A stretch of DNA of 64,000 nucleotides from Qipengyuania vulgaris (GCA_000756795.1 CCSI01000001.1:62001-126000); one strand, 5' to 3'. Shown: positions 1 through 8,160, numbered from the stretch's first letter. Notes: a model not told the origin generated them from the sequence alone. Numbers and translations: made by a program.

Positions 1-4
1 CGCA

Positions 5-784
5 GTGGCACGCACACCCAAGACCGAACTTTCCCGCGAAGAGAAAAAGGCCAAGGCCGACGCTGCCGAGCAGGAAGCGCTGATGCGCGAAGTGGACGAG
101 GCCGTTCGTCAAGGCGACATGGAAAGTTTCATGTCGACTTGGGGCAAGCCGCTTCTGGCGGTGGTCGTCATCGGCCTCGCTGCCTTCGGCGGCTATCTCT
201 ACTGGGATGCCGAGCAGGAAAAGGCGATGGAGGCTTCGAGCGAGCAGCTCGTGACTTCCTTCGACCAGCTCGAAGCAGGCCGCAGCGACACTGCGAACAC
301 GCGTCTCGAAGGCGTCAGCGGCGGCTCGCCCGAACTCAGCGCCAAGATGCTGCGCGCCGGGATTGCTGCGGATAGCGGCGATGATGACACGGCAGCCGCG
401 CTGTTCGCGGAGGTGGCGGAGGATAGCGAGGCGCCCGAGGCGATGCGCAACCTTGCGACCATTCGCCGCACCGCGCTGATGTTCGACACGATGGCACCCG
501 ACGACGTGGTCGCCGCAATGAAGCCTCTGGCCGTGCCGGGCGAGCCCTTCTTCGCCAGCGCCGGCGAACTGCTGGCGCACGCCTATATGGCGCAGGACAA
601 GGATAGCGAGGCCGGCGCGCTGTTCGCCGAAATCGCCCGCCACGAAGACACACCCGAAACCGCGCGCTCGCGCATGCTGAACATGGCCGGCATCCTCGGC
701 GTGGATGCCGTCGACGATGTCCGCGACGTTGTCGAAGCGCAGCAGCGCGGCCCCGCCGACGATTCCGGCCTGGTCAGCGAGTGA
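5..784 (+). CDS. YfgM-like tetratricopeptide membrane protein
   Basis: A 259-residue protein with a charged cytoplasmic N-terminus (about 1-47), one membrane segment at about 49-67, and an alanine-rich helical remainder with TPR-like spacing. This is the architecture of YfgM, an ancillary SecYEG/periplasmic chaperone-network protein. The next gene is bamB, the usual neighbour of yfgM-type genes, which supports the assignment. The start used is a GTG at base 5; with only four bases upstream visible, the true start could lie outside the window. The C-terminal half would be periplasmic. Assignment rests on topology and neighbourhood, not on a diagnostic motif. Confidence 0.7.
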   Translation: MARTPKTELSREEKKAKADAAEQEALMREVDEAVRQGDMESFMSTWGKPLLAVVVIGLAAFGGYLYWDAEQEKAMEASSEQLVTSFDQLEAGRSDTANTRLEGVSGGSPELSAKMLRAGIAADSGDDDTAAALFAEVAEDSEAPEAMRNLATIRRTALMFDTMAPDDVVAAMKPLAVPGEPFFASAGELLAHAYMAQDKDSEAGALFAEIARHEDTPETARSRMLNMAGILGVDAVDDVRDVVEAQQRGPADDSGLVSE

Positions 785-797
785 CGTGAACCCCATT

Positions 798-2153
798 ATG
801 ATGAGCCAAACCATGACGAGAACTGTCCTGCGCGCCGCGCTGGTTGCCACTTCCGCCCTGTCGCTGTCCGCATGCGCCGGGGGCATTTTCGGCGGCGGCG
901 ATGACAAGAAGGACACGCCCACCGTCGGCGACCGCCAGCCCATCCTCTCGCGCATCGACATCGGCGCGAAGGTCGACCCTGCACTTGCAGGCACGCCCGT
1001 TACGCTTCCCGCTCCGCGCACCAACGACGCATGGGGACAAGCGGGCGGCACGGCCAACAAGAGCTACGGCCATCTCGCGCTCGCAGCCGCGCCCAGCCGC
1101 GTCTTCACGGCGCAGATTGCCGGTGCCAGCAACAAGCGCCGCCTTGGTGCGGCTCCGGTCGTGGGTGACGGCAAGCTCTTCGCTGTCGGCACCGACGGGC
1201 AGGTCACTGCATTCGATGCGCAGACCGGTTCGCGCGTCTGGACCTACCAGAGCGAACTGACCGACGATACGCGCCCTTCGGCCTTCGGCGGCGGGGTGAG
1301 CTTCGAACAGGGCCGCATCTTCGGCACCGATGGCGCGGGCAATGTCTATGCACTGGACGCCGCGACAGGGGCTGAGCAATGGAAGGTCCAGCCGGGCGGT
1401 CCGCTGCGTGGTTCGCCGACCGTGGCCTTCGGCAACATTTTCGTGATGAGCCAGGACAACCAGCTCTTCGCACTCAACTCCAGCGACGGCAGCGTTGCGT
1501 GGCAGGAATCGGGTTCGACCACCATGGCCGGCGTCTTCGGCGTGGCAGCGCCTGCCGCCGGTAACGGCACGGTGGTCACCGGCTACACCTCGGGCGAACT
1601 CATTGCCTATCGCTACGAGAACGGCCGCAGCCTCTGGGCCGATGCCCTTGCGCGGACCTCGATTTCGACGCAGGTGGGCGCGCTTTCGGACATCGACGCC
1701 GACCCCATCATCGACAACGGCCAGGTCTTCGCGCTTGGCCAGGGTGGCCGCATGGCCGCTTACGAGCTCGTCACCGGCCAGCGCCTGTGGGAACTCAATG
1801 TCGCAGGTATTTCGACCCCGGCCATCGCGGGCGAGTGGATTTTCGCGCTCACCGACGATGCGCGCATGATGGCGATTGCCCGCAGCACAGGAAAGGTGCG
1901 CTGGCTCACGCAGATGCCGCGCTTCCGCAAGGAAGAAAAGAAGGAAGGCCCCATCTTCTGGCAGGGCCCGGTGCTTGCCGGCGGCCAGCTCTGGGCGGTC
2001 AATTCCGAAGGCCAGGTCTATGTCGTGAGCACGGGCGAAGGCTCGGCCGCGCTCTATGCCGACCTCGAGGAATCCATCAGCCTGCCGCCCGTCGTGGCCA
2101 ATGGCACGATGTATATCCTCGACGACAGCGGCCGCATCACCGCCTACCGCTAA
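798..2153 (+). CDS. bamB: Outer membrane assembly lipoprotein BamB
   Basis: BamB is the eight-bladed beta-propeller lipoprotein of the BAM complex, which inserts beta-barrel proteins into the outer membrane. The protein opens with a lipoprotein signal ending in LSAC (acylated Cys near residue 26), then carries repeated PQQ-type blades recognisable by recurrent motifs such as YALDAATGAEQW and FALNSSDGSVAW. Length, about 451 residues, fits the family. In-frame ATGs occur at 798, 801 and 813; all leave an acceptable signal peptide, and 798 is chosen only as the first. The reading frame stays open further upstream inside the previous gene, but that stretch is not signal-like. Probably co-transcribed with the YfgM-like gene 13 bases upstream. 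Confidence 0.9.
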   Translation: MMSQTMTRTVLRAALVATSALSLSACAGGIFGGGDDKKDTPTVGDRQPILSRIDIGAKVDPALAGTPVTLPAPRTNDAWGQAGGTANKSYGHLALAAAPSRVFTAQIAGASNKRRLGAAPVVGDGKLFAVGTDGQVTAFDAQTGSRVWTYQSELTDDTRPSAFGGGVSFEQGRIFGTDGAGNVYALDAATGAEQWKVQPGGPLRGSPTVAFGNIFVMSQDNQLFALNSSDGSVAWQESGSTTMAGVFGVAAPAAGNGTVVTGYTSGELIAYRYENGRSLWADALARTSISTQVGALSDIDADPIIDNGQVFALGQGGRMAAYELVTGQRLWELNVAGISTPAIAGEWIFALTDDARMMAIARSTGKVRWLTQMPRFRKEEKKEGPIFWQGPVLAGGQLWAVNSEGQVYVVSTGEGSAALYADLEESISLPPVVANGTMYILDDSGRITAYR

Positions 2154-2170
2154 GGCAAAGCGAAGAGGGC

Positions 2171-2473
2171 TCAGCCGAGCGGCTGGCCCTCATCGGTCTC
2201 GTACATCCGCAAGTCTCGAGAAGCGGGCGGGTTGGCCGCCATGACCTCCTGGAATTCGGCCATATGCGCCGTCTTGCCATGAGCTTCGAGCGCCGCGGCA
2301 TCGCGCCAGCGCTCGAACAGGATGAGCGTGTCCGGGTCTGCCAAATCGCGCGCGAAGGCATAATCGAGGCAGCCGTCCTCGGCGCGGCTCGCGCGGACCA
2401 TGTCGACAATCGCCTTCTGCGTTGCCGCGTCGATATTGCGCCCCAGCTTGATGGTTCCGTTGACCTGGATCAT
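2171..2473 (-). CDS. ABM-domain (quinol monooxygenase-like) protein
   Basis: A 100-residue single-domain protein of the antibiotic biosynthesis monooxygenase (ABM/YgiN) fold. Signs are the early beta strand (MIQVNGTIKL), the acidic middle with CLDYAFARDLADPDTL, the FERWRDAAALEAH segment and the HMAEF motif. These small dimeric proteins act on quinols or other aromatics, or bind haem; the substrate cannot be read from the sequence. It lies 20 bases after glutamate-cysteine ligase on the same strand and is probably the last gene of an rsmE-gshA-ABM run. It converges on bamB with 17 bases between stops. Confidence 0.8.
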   Translation of the reverse strand: MIQVNGTIKLGRNIDAATQKAIVDMVRASRAEDGCLDYAFARDLADPDTLILFERWRDAAALEAHGKTAHMAEFQEVMAANPPASRDLRMYETDEGQPLG

Positions 2474-2493
2474 GCGTGCGTCTCCTCGTGCGG

Positions 2494-3864
2494 TTAGAAG
2501 CTGTATTTGTAGACCCTGCTGACGTCACCGCCCCACTCGCCGTGATAGCGGTCGAGCAGGACCTGAGCGGGCACTTTCCCGCTGGCGACGATTTCGTCGA
2601 GCGTTTCGAGGAAGCCCGTTTCGTTGTCGCCCGAAGTGTTCAGGCGGCCCCGCGCAACAAGGCCGGAGCGCGCGATGGCAAGCACGTCCCTTGCAAGGTC
2701 GCGCAATTTGCCGCCCCCCGGAATGGGCGCGTCGAGCGCCAGTTTGGGGACTGCATTACGCAGGTCCTCGCGCTCTTCCATCGTCCAGTGCTTGACCGTG
2801 TCCCACGCCGCGTCGAGCGCGTCCTGTTCGTAGAGCAGGCCGACCCAGAAGGCGGGCAGGGCGCAAATGCGGCTCCACGGGCCGCCGTCCGCACCGCGCA
2901 TTTCGAGGAAGCTCTTGAGGCGTACTTCGGGAAACGCGGTCGAAAGATGGTCCCACCAGTCGCTTTCGGTGGGTTTCTCGCCCGGTAGGACCGACAGCTT
3001 GCCTTCGAGGAAGTCGCGGAAGCTGAGGCCAGCGGCGTCGATATACTTGCCTTCGCGGAAAACGAAATACATCGGCACGTCGAGCATGTAATCGACCCAG
3101 CGTTCGTAGCCGAAACCGTCCTCGAACACGAAGGGCAGCATGCCGGTGCGGTGCGGGTCGGTGTCGCTCCAGATGTGGCTGCGATAGGAGAGATAGCCGT
3201 TCGGCTTGCCCTCGGTGAACGGCGAATTGGCAAACAGCGCGGTGGCGAGCGGCTGGAGCGCGAGGCCGGTACGGAATTTCTGCGCCATGTCGGCTTCGGA
3301 CGAATAGTCGAGGTTCACCTGGATGGTGCAGGTCCGAAGCATCATGTCGAGGCCCAGCGTGCCGACGCGCGGCATGTGCCGCTTCATGATGTCATAGCGC
3401 CCCTTGGGCATCATCGGCAGTTCTTCGCGGGTCTTGTCGGGCCACATGCCGAGGCCGAGGAAACCGACGTCACACGCCTCGCCGACCTCTTTCACCTGTG
3501 CGAGGTGCCGCCCGGTCTCGTTGCATGTCTGGTGCAGGTTCTCGAGCGGCGCGCCCGAAAGTTCAAGCTGGCCTGCAGGTTCGAGGCTGACCGTGCCGTC
3601 GTCGCCGCGCATGGCGATGACCTTTCCCCCCTCTTCGACAGGCTCCCAGCCGAATTCGCGCAGGGAAAGCAGGATATCGCGGATGCCGCCCTTCTCGTCA
3701 TAGGACGGGGCGCGGTGGTCGCTCTTGTGAAAGACGAGCTTTTCGTGCTCGGTCCCGATGCGCCATTGGTCCTTGGGCTTTTCGCCCTTCTGCATAGGCG
3801 CGACGAGCTGGTCACGGCTCTCGATGATAGGATCGGCCTTGGCTGAAGTGTCGCGCGTGCTCAT
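2494..3864 (-). CDS. gshA: Glutamate--cysteine ligase, plant/alphaproteobacterial type
   Basis: Catalyses ATP-dependent joining of glutamate and cysteine, the first step of glutathione synthesis. The 456-residue protein matches the GCS2 type found in plants and alphaproteobacteria: an early RIGTEHEK motif near residue 35, MRGDDGTVSLEPAGQLELSG for substrate binding, then RTCTIQVNLDY and a C-terminal ETGFLETLDEIV region. The start is set at the ATG at 3864 (MSTRDTS); the open frame continues 12 codons upstream but without family resemblance. It follows rsmE by 42 bases on the same strand. Confidence 0.9.
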   Translation of the reverse strand: MSTRDTSAKADPIIESRDQLVAPMQKGEKPKDQWRIGTEHEKLVFHKSDHRAPSYDEKGGIRDILLSLREFGWEPVEEGGKVIAMRGDDGTVSLEPAGQLELSGAPLENLHQTCNETGRHLAQVKEVGEACDVGFLGLGMWPDKTREELPMMPKGRYDIMKRHMPRVGTLGLDMMLRTCTIQVNLDYSSEADMAQKFRTGLALQPLATALFANSPFTEGKPNGYLSYRSHIWSDTDPHRTGMLPFVFEDGFGYERWVDYMLDVPMYFVFREGKYIDAAGLSFRDFLEGKLSVLPGEKPTESDWWDHLSTAFPEVRLKSFLEMRGADGGPWSRICALPAFWVGLLYEQDALDAAWDTVKHWTMEEREDLRNAVPKLALDAPIPGGGKLRDLARDVLAIARSGLVARGRLNTSGDNETGFLETLDEIVASGKVPAQVLLDRYHGEWGGDVSRVYKYSF

Positions 3865-3906
3865 GTCGGTGGCGTTAGGCAACCGAACCTGCGCGCGCAA
3901 AGGAAA

Positions 3907-4662
3907 TTATTCCTCGCCGAGCCAGTCGCCTGCTTCCGCCATCCACACCGCGATGCCCGCCAGCGCTGCCGTCTCGCCGCGCAGGATACGCGGGCCGAGG
4001 CTGATGGCATGGGCGGCCGGATGCGCGCGGATGGCGGCGCGCTCCTCGTCGGTGAAACCGCCCTCGGGGCCGGTTAGCAATGCTGCTGGACCTTCGGTGA
4101 GACAGAAGGCATCGGCGGCAGGTTCGCCGCCTTCCTCGTCGGCGAAGAAAAGCCTGCGGTCGTCGGGCCAGTCGCGCAGCAGGGCGTCGAGCTTCAGCGG
4201 CTCGCCAACATCGGGCAGTGCGGTGCGAGCGCATTGCTCGGCAGCCTCGGTCACAATCGTGCGCGCGCGCTCGGGGTTGAGCTTGTCCGCGACGCAGCGG
4301 CTCGTGAGCACGGGCTGGATTTTCGCCACGCCAAGCTCGGTTGCCTTTTCGAGCACAATGTCGAAGCGGTCCTTCTTGAGCAGCGCGGCGCAGAGCCAGA
4401 AGTCGGGCACCTCCTCGCGCGGGCGCAAGTGGTTTACAACGTGAAGATCGACGCGTCGCTTGTCGACCTGTCCGACGCGGGTAACCCATTCGCCGGTGAT
4501 GTTATCGCACAGGATAACGGCATCGCCCTGGTTCACGCGCATTACGCGGCCGAGGTAATTGGCCGGGTTGCCTTCGATTGCGATGATTTGGCCTTGGCCC
4601 AGCTCGTGGGTCACGAACAGGCGGGGTGTGCTCTTGGGCGGCCATGCGGGAGTTGCTGCCAT
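3907..4662 (-). CDS. rsmE: 16S rRNA (uracil1498-N3)-methyltransferase RsmE
   Basis: A SPOUT methyltransferase that methylates N3 of U1498 in 16S rRNA using SAM. The 251-residue protein has the N-terminal PUA-like part (PRLFVTHELG ... GNPANYLGRVMRV) and the C-terminal trefoil-knot motifs LLTGPEGGFTDEE and LGPRILRGETA that form the SAM pocket. The start is placed at the ATG at 4662 (MAATPAWPP) because the frame upstream runs through a palindromic repeat and has no family similarity. It leads a minus-strand run with gshA and is divergent from ubiA. Confidence 0.9.
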   Translation of the reverse strand: MAATPAWPPKSTPRLFVTHELGQGQIIAIEGNPANYLGRVMRVNQGDAVILCDNITGEWVTRVGQVDKRRVDLHVVNHLRPREEVPDFWLCAALLKKDRFDIVLEKATELGVAKIQPVLTSRCVADKLNPERARTIVTEAAEQCARTALPDVGEPLKLDALLRDWPDDRRLFFADEEGGEPAADAFCLTEGPAALLTGPEGGFTDEERAAIRAHPAAHAISLGPRILRGETAALAGIAVWMAEAGDWLGEE

Positions 4663-4692
4663 GGGTGCCGATAAGCACATGCCCCCGCACTT

Positions 4693-4719
4693 GTCATCCC
4701 CGCGAAAGCGGGGACCCAT
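4693..4719. repeat. REP-like palindromic element
   Basis: The spacer between rsmE and ubiA contains CCCCGC-GAAA-GCGGGG flanked by GTCAT and ACCCA. The perfect six-base stem with a GAAA tetraloop and these flanks match the short palindromic repeats commonly scattered between genes in sphingomonads and related alphaproteobacteria. I did not notice another full copy in this window. It may act as a transcript-end hairpin or be a remnant of a REP-type element. Confidence 0.6.
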
Positions 4720-4771
4720 GGACAAAGCGTTCATACTTTCGCGCCAATCACAGTTTGGGTAGGGGAGGCAT

Positions 4772-5686
4772 ATGAGCGACACCGCCTCACCAGAAATCGT
4801 CCCCGACACCGAGCATCGTGGCCTCGTCGCACGCCTGCCGCAGCTTCCGCGTGACCTTGCGCAATTGGCGCGGTTCGACCGGCCCATCGGCTGGTGGCTG
4901 TTGTTCTGGCCCTGTGTCTGGGGCGTGTGGCTGGCGGGCGCTGGTTGGCATTGGGCGCTGCTCGGCTGGCTGCTGCTCGGCAGCGTGGTCATGCGCGGCG
5001 CGGGCTGCGTCTACAACGATATCGTCGATGCCAGGCTCGACCGGAAGGTGGCGCGCACCGCAAGCCGCCCCGTGGCGAGCGGACGCGTGTCGAAAAAGCT
5101 GGCATGGGGCTGGCTGCTGGTCCTCTGCCTCGTCGGCCTCGTGGTTCTTTTGCAATTGCGGCTTGAGGCACAGGTGGTCGCGCTGGCGAGCCTTGCGCTG
5201 GTCGCCGCCTACCCCTTCATGAAGCGCATCACCTGGTGGCCGCAGGCATGGTTGGGCATGGTCTTCACCTGGGGGTTGCTTGTCGGCTGGACGCAGCTGC
5301 GCGCCGACAATCTCGACGCGCTGGCCGCCATGTATGCGGGCGCGGCGCTCTGGGTCATCGGCTACGACACCATCTACGCCATGCAGGACCGCGAGGACGA
5401 TGCGCTGGTCGGCATCCGCTCGAGCGCGCTGCGCCTCGGTGGGCAGGTGAAGGGCGGGGTGGCGCTCTTCTATGGAGGAGCTGTGGCGCTGTGGGCGCTC
5501 GCCTTCTGGCTATACCGCGCCGACTGGATCGCGCTGCTCACGCTGATACCAGCGGCGGGTCACCTCACATGGCAGGTCGCCACGCTCGACGGCGAGGATG
5601 CGGGCAATCCGCTCGAACGGTTCCGCTCCAACCGCTGGACGGGTGCGCTGGTGGCAATGGCCTGTTTCGTGGTGGGGAACGCCTGA
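4772..5686 (+). CDS. ubiA: 4-hydroxybenzoate polyprenyltransferase UbiA
   Basis: An integral membrane prenyltransferase that attaches the polyprenyl tail to 4-hydroxybenzoate in ubiquinone synthesis. The 304-residue protein has about eight hydrophobic segments and the two Asp-rich metal-diphosphate motifs: NDIVDARLD at residues 82-90 and YDTIYAMQDREDD near residue 195-207. RTASRPVASG follows the first motif, as is usual for the family. Its stop overlaps the start of the SRAP gene by one base, so translation is probably coupled. The polyprenyl diphosphate synthase that would supply its substrate is at 61.5 kb. Confidence 0.95.
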   Translation: MSDTASPEIVPDTEHRGLVARLPQLPRDLAQLARFDRPIGWWLLFWPCVWGVWLAGAGWHWALLGWLLLGSVVMRGAGCVYNDIVDARLDRKVARTASRPVASGRVSKKLAWGWLLVLCLVGLVVLLQLRLEAQVVALASLALVAAYPFMKRITWWPQAWLGMVFTWGLLVGWTQLRADNLDALAAMYAGAALWVIGYDTIYAMQDREDDALVGIRSSALRLGGQVKGGVALFYGGAVALWALAFWLYRADWIALLTLIPAAGHLTWQVATLDGEDAGNPLERFRSNRWTGALVAMACFVVGNA

Positions 5687-6306
5687 TGTGCAATCTCTAC
5701 CGCATGACCAAGAACAAGGACGAGGTCGCCGCGTGGTTCGATGCGGTGAACGAACTCGGCGGCGCAAATTTCGGCGCGGAGGTCTATCCCGGCTACCCCG
5801 GCGCGGTGGTAGCAGGTGGCACGCTCAAGCAGATGAGCTGGGGTTTCCCGCTGGTGATGAAGGGCAAGAACGGCCAGCCGCTGAAGCCCAAGCCGGTGAA
5901 CAATGCGCGCACCGACAAGCTCGACAGCTTCTTCTGGCGCTACAGTTTCGAGGAACGGCGCTGCCTCATCCCGCTCACCGCATGGGCGGAGGCCGAGGGG
6001 CCGAAGGGCGGCAAGACCCGCAGCTGGCTCTCGCGCCCCGATGCCGAACTCTTCGCCTGCGCGGGCGTGTGGCGCGACAGCGAGGAATGGGGCGAGTGCT
6101 ACTCGATGGTCATGACCGACGCTGGCGGCCTTGCGAAAGAGGTGCACACACGCATGCCCGTACTGCTGGCGAAGGACGACTGGGGCCAGTGGACCGAAGG
6201 TTCGCCCGAAGACGCCTTCGCTCTGTGCCGCCCGTGGGAGGGCGAACTCGTGCTTGACCGGACGAAGGTGCCGTGGTCGGGCAAGGGGCAGGTGGGGCCG
6301 CTCTAA
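5686..6306 (+). CDS. SRAP-domain (HMCES/YedK-type) abasic-site protein
   Basis: SRAP proteins crosslink through their second residue, a cysteine, to abasic sites in single-stranded DNA and protect them from cleavage. The 206-residue protein begins MCNLY, so Cys2 is in place once the initiator Met is removed. Other family landmarks are the PVNNARTDK stretch (conserved Asn), the Glu in LTAWAEAEG and the His of VHTRMPVLL, together the known active-site set. MCNLY instead of the classical MCGRY marks a common alphaproteobacterial subgroup. The start codon overlaps the ubiA stop (TGATG). Confidence 0.88.
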   Translation: MCNLYRMTKNKDEVAAWFDAVNELGGANFGAEVYPGYPGAVVAGGTLKQMSWGFPLVMKGKNGQPLKPKPVNNARTDKLDSFFWRYSFEERRCLIPLTAWAEAEGPKGGKTRSWLSRPDAELFACAGVWRDSEEWGECYSMVMTDAGGLAKEVHTRMPVLLAKDDWGQWTEGSPEDAFALCRPWEGELVLDRTKVPWSGKGQVGPL

Positions 6307-6310
6307 CACC

Positions 6311-6763
6311 ATGCGCATCGCCCTGTTCGAACCCGAAATCGCCGGCAATGTCGGCAATGTCATGCGGCTCGGCGCCTGCATGGGCGCAGGCGTCGACCTC
6401 ATCGAGCCGCTCGGCTTCCCGTGGGACGACCGCCGCGTGCGCCGCGCGGCGATGGACTATATCGACCACGTCGAGGTGGTCCGTCACGCCAGCTTCGATG
6501 TCTTTCGCGAGGCGAGGGCAGGGCAGCGGCTGGTCCTGTTCACCACTCGCGCGGCGCAGTCCTCCTACGACTTCGCCTATCGCCCCGACGACATCCTGCT
6601 GTTCGGCAAGGAAAGCGCCGGGGTGACCGACGAAGTGCGCGCTTCGGTGGATGCAAGCGTGCGCCTGCCAATGAGGCCCGAAGTGCGCTCGCTCAACCTC
6701 GCCACCAGCGCAGGGCTCGCGCTGGGTGAGGCGCTGCGGCAGACCGGGGCGCTGCCCGCCTGA
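6311..6763 (+). CDS. trmL: tRNA (cytidine(34)-2'-O)-methyltransferase TrmL
   Basis: A small SPOUT methyltransferase that 2'-O-methylates the wobble base of tRNA-Leu isoacceptors. The 150-residue protein shows the TrmL pattern: FEPEIAGNVGNVMRLGA at the N-terminus, LGFPWDDRRVRRAAMDY, LLFGKESAGV, and the knot motif RLPMRPEVRSLNLATSAGLALGE split here over about residues 116-140. Length fits the family, which lacks an extra RNA-binding domain. It starts four bases after the SRAP gene, making a ubiA-SRAP-trmL run, and ends two bases before the convergent VOC gene. Confidence 0.93.
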   Translation: MRIALFEPEIAGNVGNVMRLGACMGAGVDLIEPLGFPWDDRRVRRAAMDYIDHVEVVRHASFDVFREARAGQRLVLFTTRAAQSSYDFAYRPDDILLFGKESAGVTDEVRASVDASVRLPMRPEVRSLNLATSAGLALGEALRQTGALPA

Positions 6764-6765
6764 GG

Positions 6766-7149
6766 TCAGGCGTAGCAGACGACCTCGAATTCGATGCCGT
6801 CCCAGTCGAAGAAGTAGAACCGCTTGCCGGGTTCGTACTCGTCATGGCCGAAGGGTTCGAGGCCGTGGCGCTTGACCGCTGCTTCTGCCGCATCGAGGTC
6901 GTCGACAGTGAATGCTAGGTGGTTGAGCGGGTTACCCTTGCTATATCCGCCCTTCACATGCTCGCCCGTGTAGAGCGCGATGTAGTCGTGCTCGGCCCCG
7001 ACATGGACCGAACGGCCGTTCTTCATCGAGGGGCCGCGCCAGCGCTCCTTCCAGCCGAGCAAATCGACCAGCAGCGCGGCGCTGCGTTCGGGGTCGGTGA
7101 CCGAGATATTGGCGTGTTCGAGGCGGCCCTGGGGTTTGGTGGTGGCCAT
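6766..7149 (-). CDS. VOC-family (glyoxalase-like) protein, probable SoxR target
   Basis: A 127-residue vicinal-oxygen-chelate protein with the paired beta-alpha-beta-beta-beta modules: LEHANISVTDPERSAAL at the start, LNHLAFTVDDLDAAEAAV in the middle and FYFFDWDGIEFEVV at the end. Candidate metal ligands are His12, His78 and the terminal Glu. VOC members include glyoxalases, dioxygenases and fosfomycin- or bleomycin-resistance proteins; the substrate is not readable here. Its promoter region holds a palindromic SoxR-type operator placed between -35 and -10, with divergent soxR beyond, so induction by redox-cycling compounds is likely. A ribosome site (GGAG) precedes the ATG. Confidence 0.85.
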   Translation of the reverse strand: MATTKPQGRLEHANISVTDPERSAALLVDLLGWKERWRGPSMKNGRSVHVGAEHDYIALYTGEHVKGGYSKGNPLNHLAFTVDDLDAAEAAVKRHGLEPFGHDEYEPGKRFYFFDWDGIEFEVVCYA

Positions 7150-7168
7150 GTTGCATCTCCATTCTTCG

Positions 7169-7185
7169 CCCGCGATGAGCGCGGG
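7169..7185 (-). promoter_or_regulatory. Hairpin in the 5' leader of the VOC gene
   Basis: CCCGCG and CGCGGG form a perfect six-base stem with a five-base loop in the predicted leader between the SoxR-type promoter and the VOC start codon. It ends about 20 bases before the ATG and leaves the ribosome site free, so it may stabilise the transcript. A function is not shown. Confidence 0.35.
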
Positions 7186-7204
7186 TCCGTTTGCGATGCA
7201 TGAC

Positions 7205-7235
7205 TATATGCAACCTCAACCTTGGTTGAGGTCAA
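7205..7235 (-). promoter_or_regulatory. SoxR operator and MerR-type promoter for the VOC gene
   Basis: Bases 7214-7231 read CCTCAACCTTGGTTGAGG, an 18-bp palindrome except for its two central bases and close to the classical SoxR box. On the minus strand a TTGACC -35 (7230-7235) and a CATATA -10 (7205-7210) flank it with a 19-bp spacer. That overlong spacing is the hallmark of MerR-family promoters that the activator must twist into register. The operator lies between soxR and the VOC gene, so it may also autoregulate soxR. Confidence 0.8.
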
Positions 7236-7262
7236 GGTTGAATTTCGCTATCGCTGTAATCG

Positions 7263-7700
7263 ATGAAAGCGAACGACCTCCTGCCCATCGGCGAACTCGC
7301 TCGGCGTACAGGCCTCTCGGTATCCGCCATCCGGTTTTACGAAGGGAAGGGACTGGTCGAGCCGATCCGCACCAGTGGCAACCAGCGCCGCTTCCTGCGC
7401 AGCGATATCCGGCGCTTGAGTTTCATCCTCATCTGCCAAAAGCTTGGCCTCGCCCTCTCCGAAATCGAGGAAGCGCTGGCGGGCCTTCCGCAGGGCCGCA
7501 CGCCCAATGCTGCCGACTGGAAGCGCATCAGCGGGGCGGTACGAAAGCGCATCGACGCGCAAATCGCGGCGCTGCAGAAGGTGCGCGAGGATCTCGACGG
7601 GTGCATCGGCTGCGGATGCCTGAGCCTGAAGAAGTGCGCGCTCTACAACCCGCACGACAAATGGGGCGAGACCGGGAACGGTCCACGCGTCCTGCGCTAA
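7263..7700 (+). CDS. soxR: Redox-sensing MerR-family activator SoxR
   Basis: A 145-residue SoxR. The N-terminal MerR helix-turn-helix is clear (LPIGELARRTGLSVSAIRFYE, given here in the span residues 7-27), followed by a dimerisation helix and the iron-sulphur motif CIGCGC...C with Cys114, 117, 119 and 125, all four ligands of the [2Fe-2S] switch. Oxidation of this cluster by redox-cycling agents or nitric oxide activates SoxR. No soxS is adjacent; outside enterics SoxR usually controls small detoxification genes directly, in line with the VOC gene that shares the operator. Confidence 0.95.
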   Translation: MKANDLLPIGELARRTGLSVSAIRFYEGKGLVEPIRTSGNQRRFLRSDIRRLSFILICQKLGLALSEIEEALAGLPQGRTPNAADWKRISGAVRKRIDAQIAALQKVREDLDGCIGCGCLSLKKCALYNPHDKWGETGNGPRVLR

Positions 7701-7767
7701 TTAGAGTGGCGTTCTTGTTTCGTCACCGCGTGTCTGGTAGCTTCCGCGTCATTCGAGGAGAGACGCC

Positions 7768-8160
7768 ATGACGAAACTCGCACTTGCCCTGTCAGCAACC
7801 CTGATGCTGGCCGGAACAGCCGCTGATGCGCAGCAGCGTGTTCAGGCACAGCAGCCTCAGCCTCGCCAGCCCGGCTACGAGGCACCCAAGATGAACCCGG
7901 TGCTGACCGAACTCAAAGCCCTGAGGGCACAGGTCGACGCGCTGGAGGAGAGCGCGGGTAAGCAAATCCTGGTCTTCCACTTTTCGCAAGGCCAGGCCCC
8001 CGGCGATTCCGAGAATGACTACCAGACCAACCAGCAGAACGCTGCGATGCTGTGCGAGCAGTTTCTCAAGGACCGTTATGGGGGAGTCGTTTCCTACCGC
8101 ATGCATTCGGCCAACGGCTTTTTTTATTTCTCGCATTTGCTGTGCGAAACAAAACCTTGA
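7768..8160 (+). CDS. Secreted protein of unknown function
   Basis: A 130-residue protein with a typical Sec signal peptide cleaved after about residue 21 (TAADAQ). It then has a Gln/Pro-rich stretch (about 22-42), a short helix that could be coiled coil (LTELKALRAQVDALEES) and a compact C-terminal domain with two cysteines (MLCEQF and HLLCETK) that could form a disulphide. A GAGGAGAG ribosome site precedes the ATG. I recognise no family. It lies 59 bases before the MsrQ-like gene on the same strand. Confidence 0.7.
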   Translation: MTKLALALSATLMLAGTAADAQQRVQAQQPQPRQPGYEAPKMNPVLTELKALRAQVDALEESAGKQILVFHFSQGQAPGDSENDYQTNQQNAAMLCEQFLKDRYGGVVSYRMHSANGFFYFSHLLCETKP

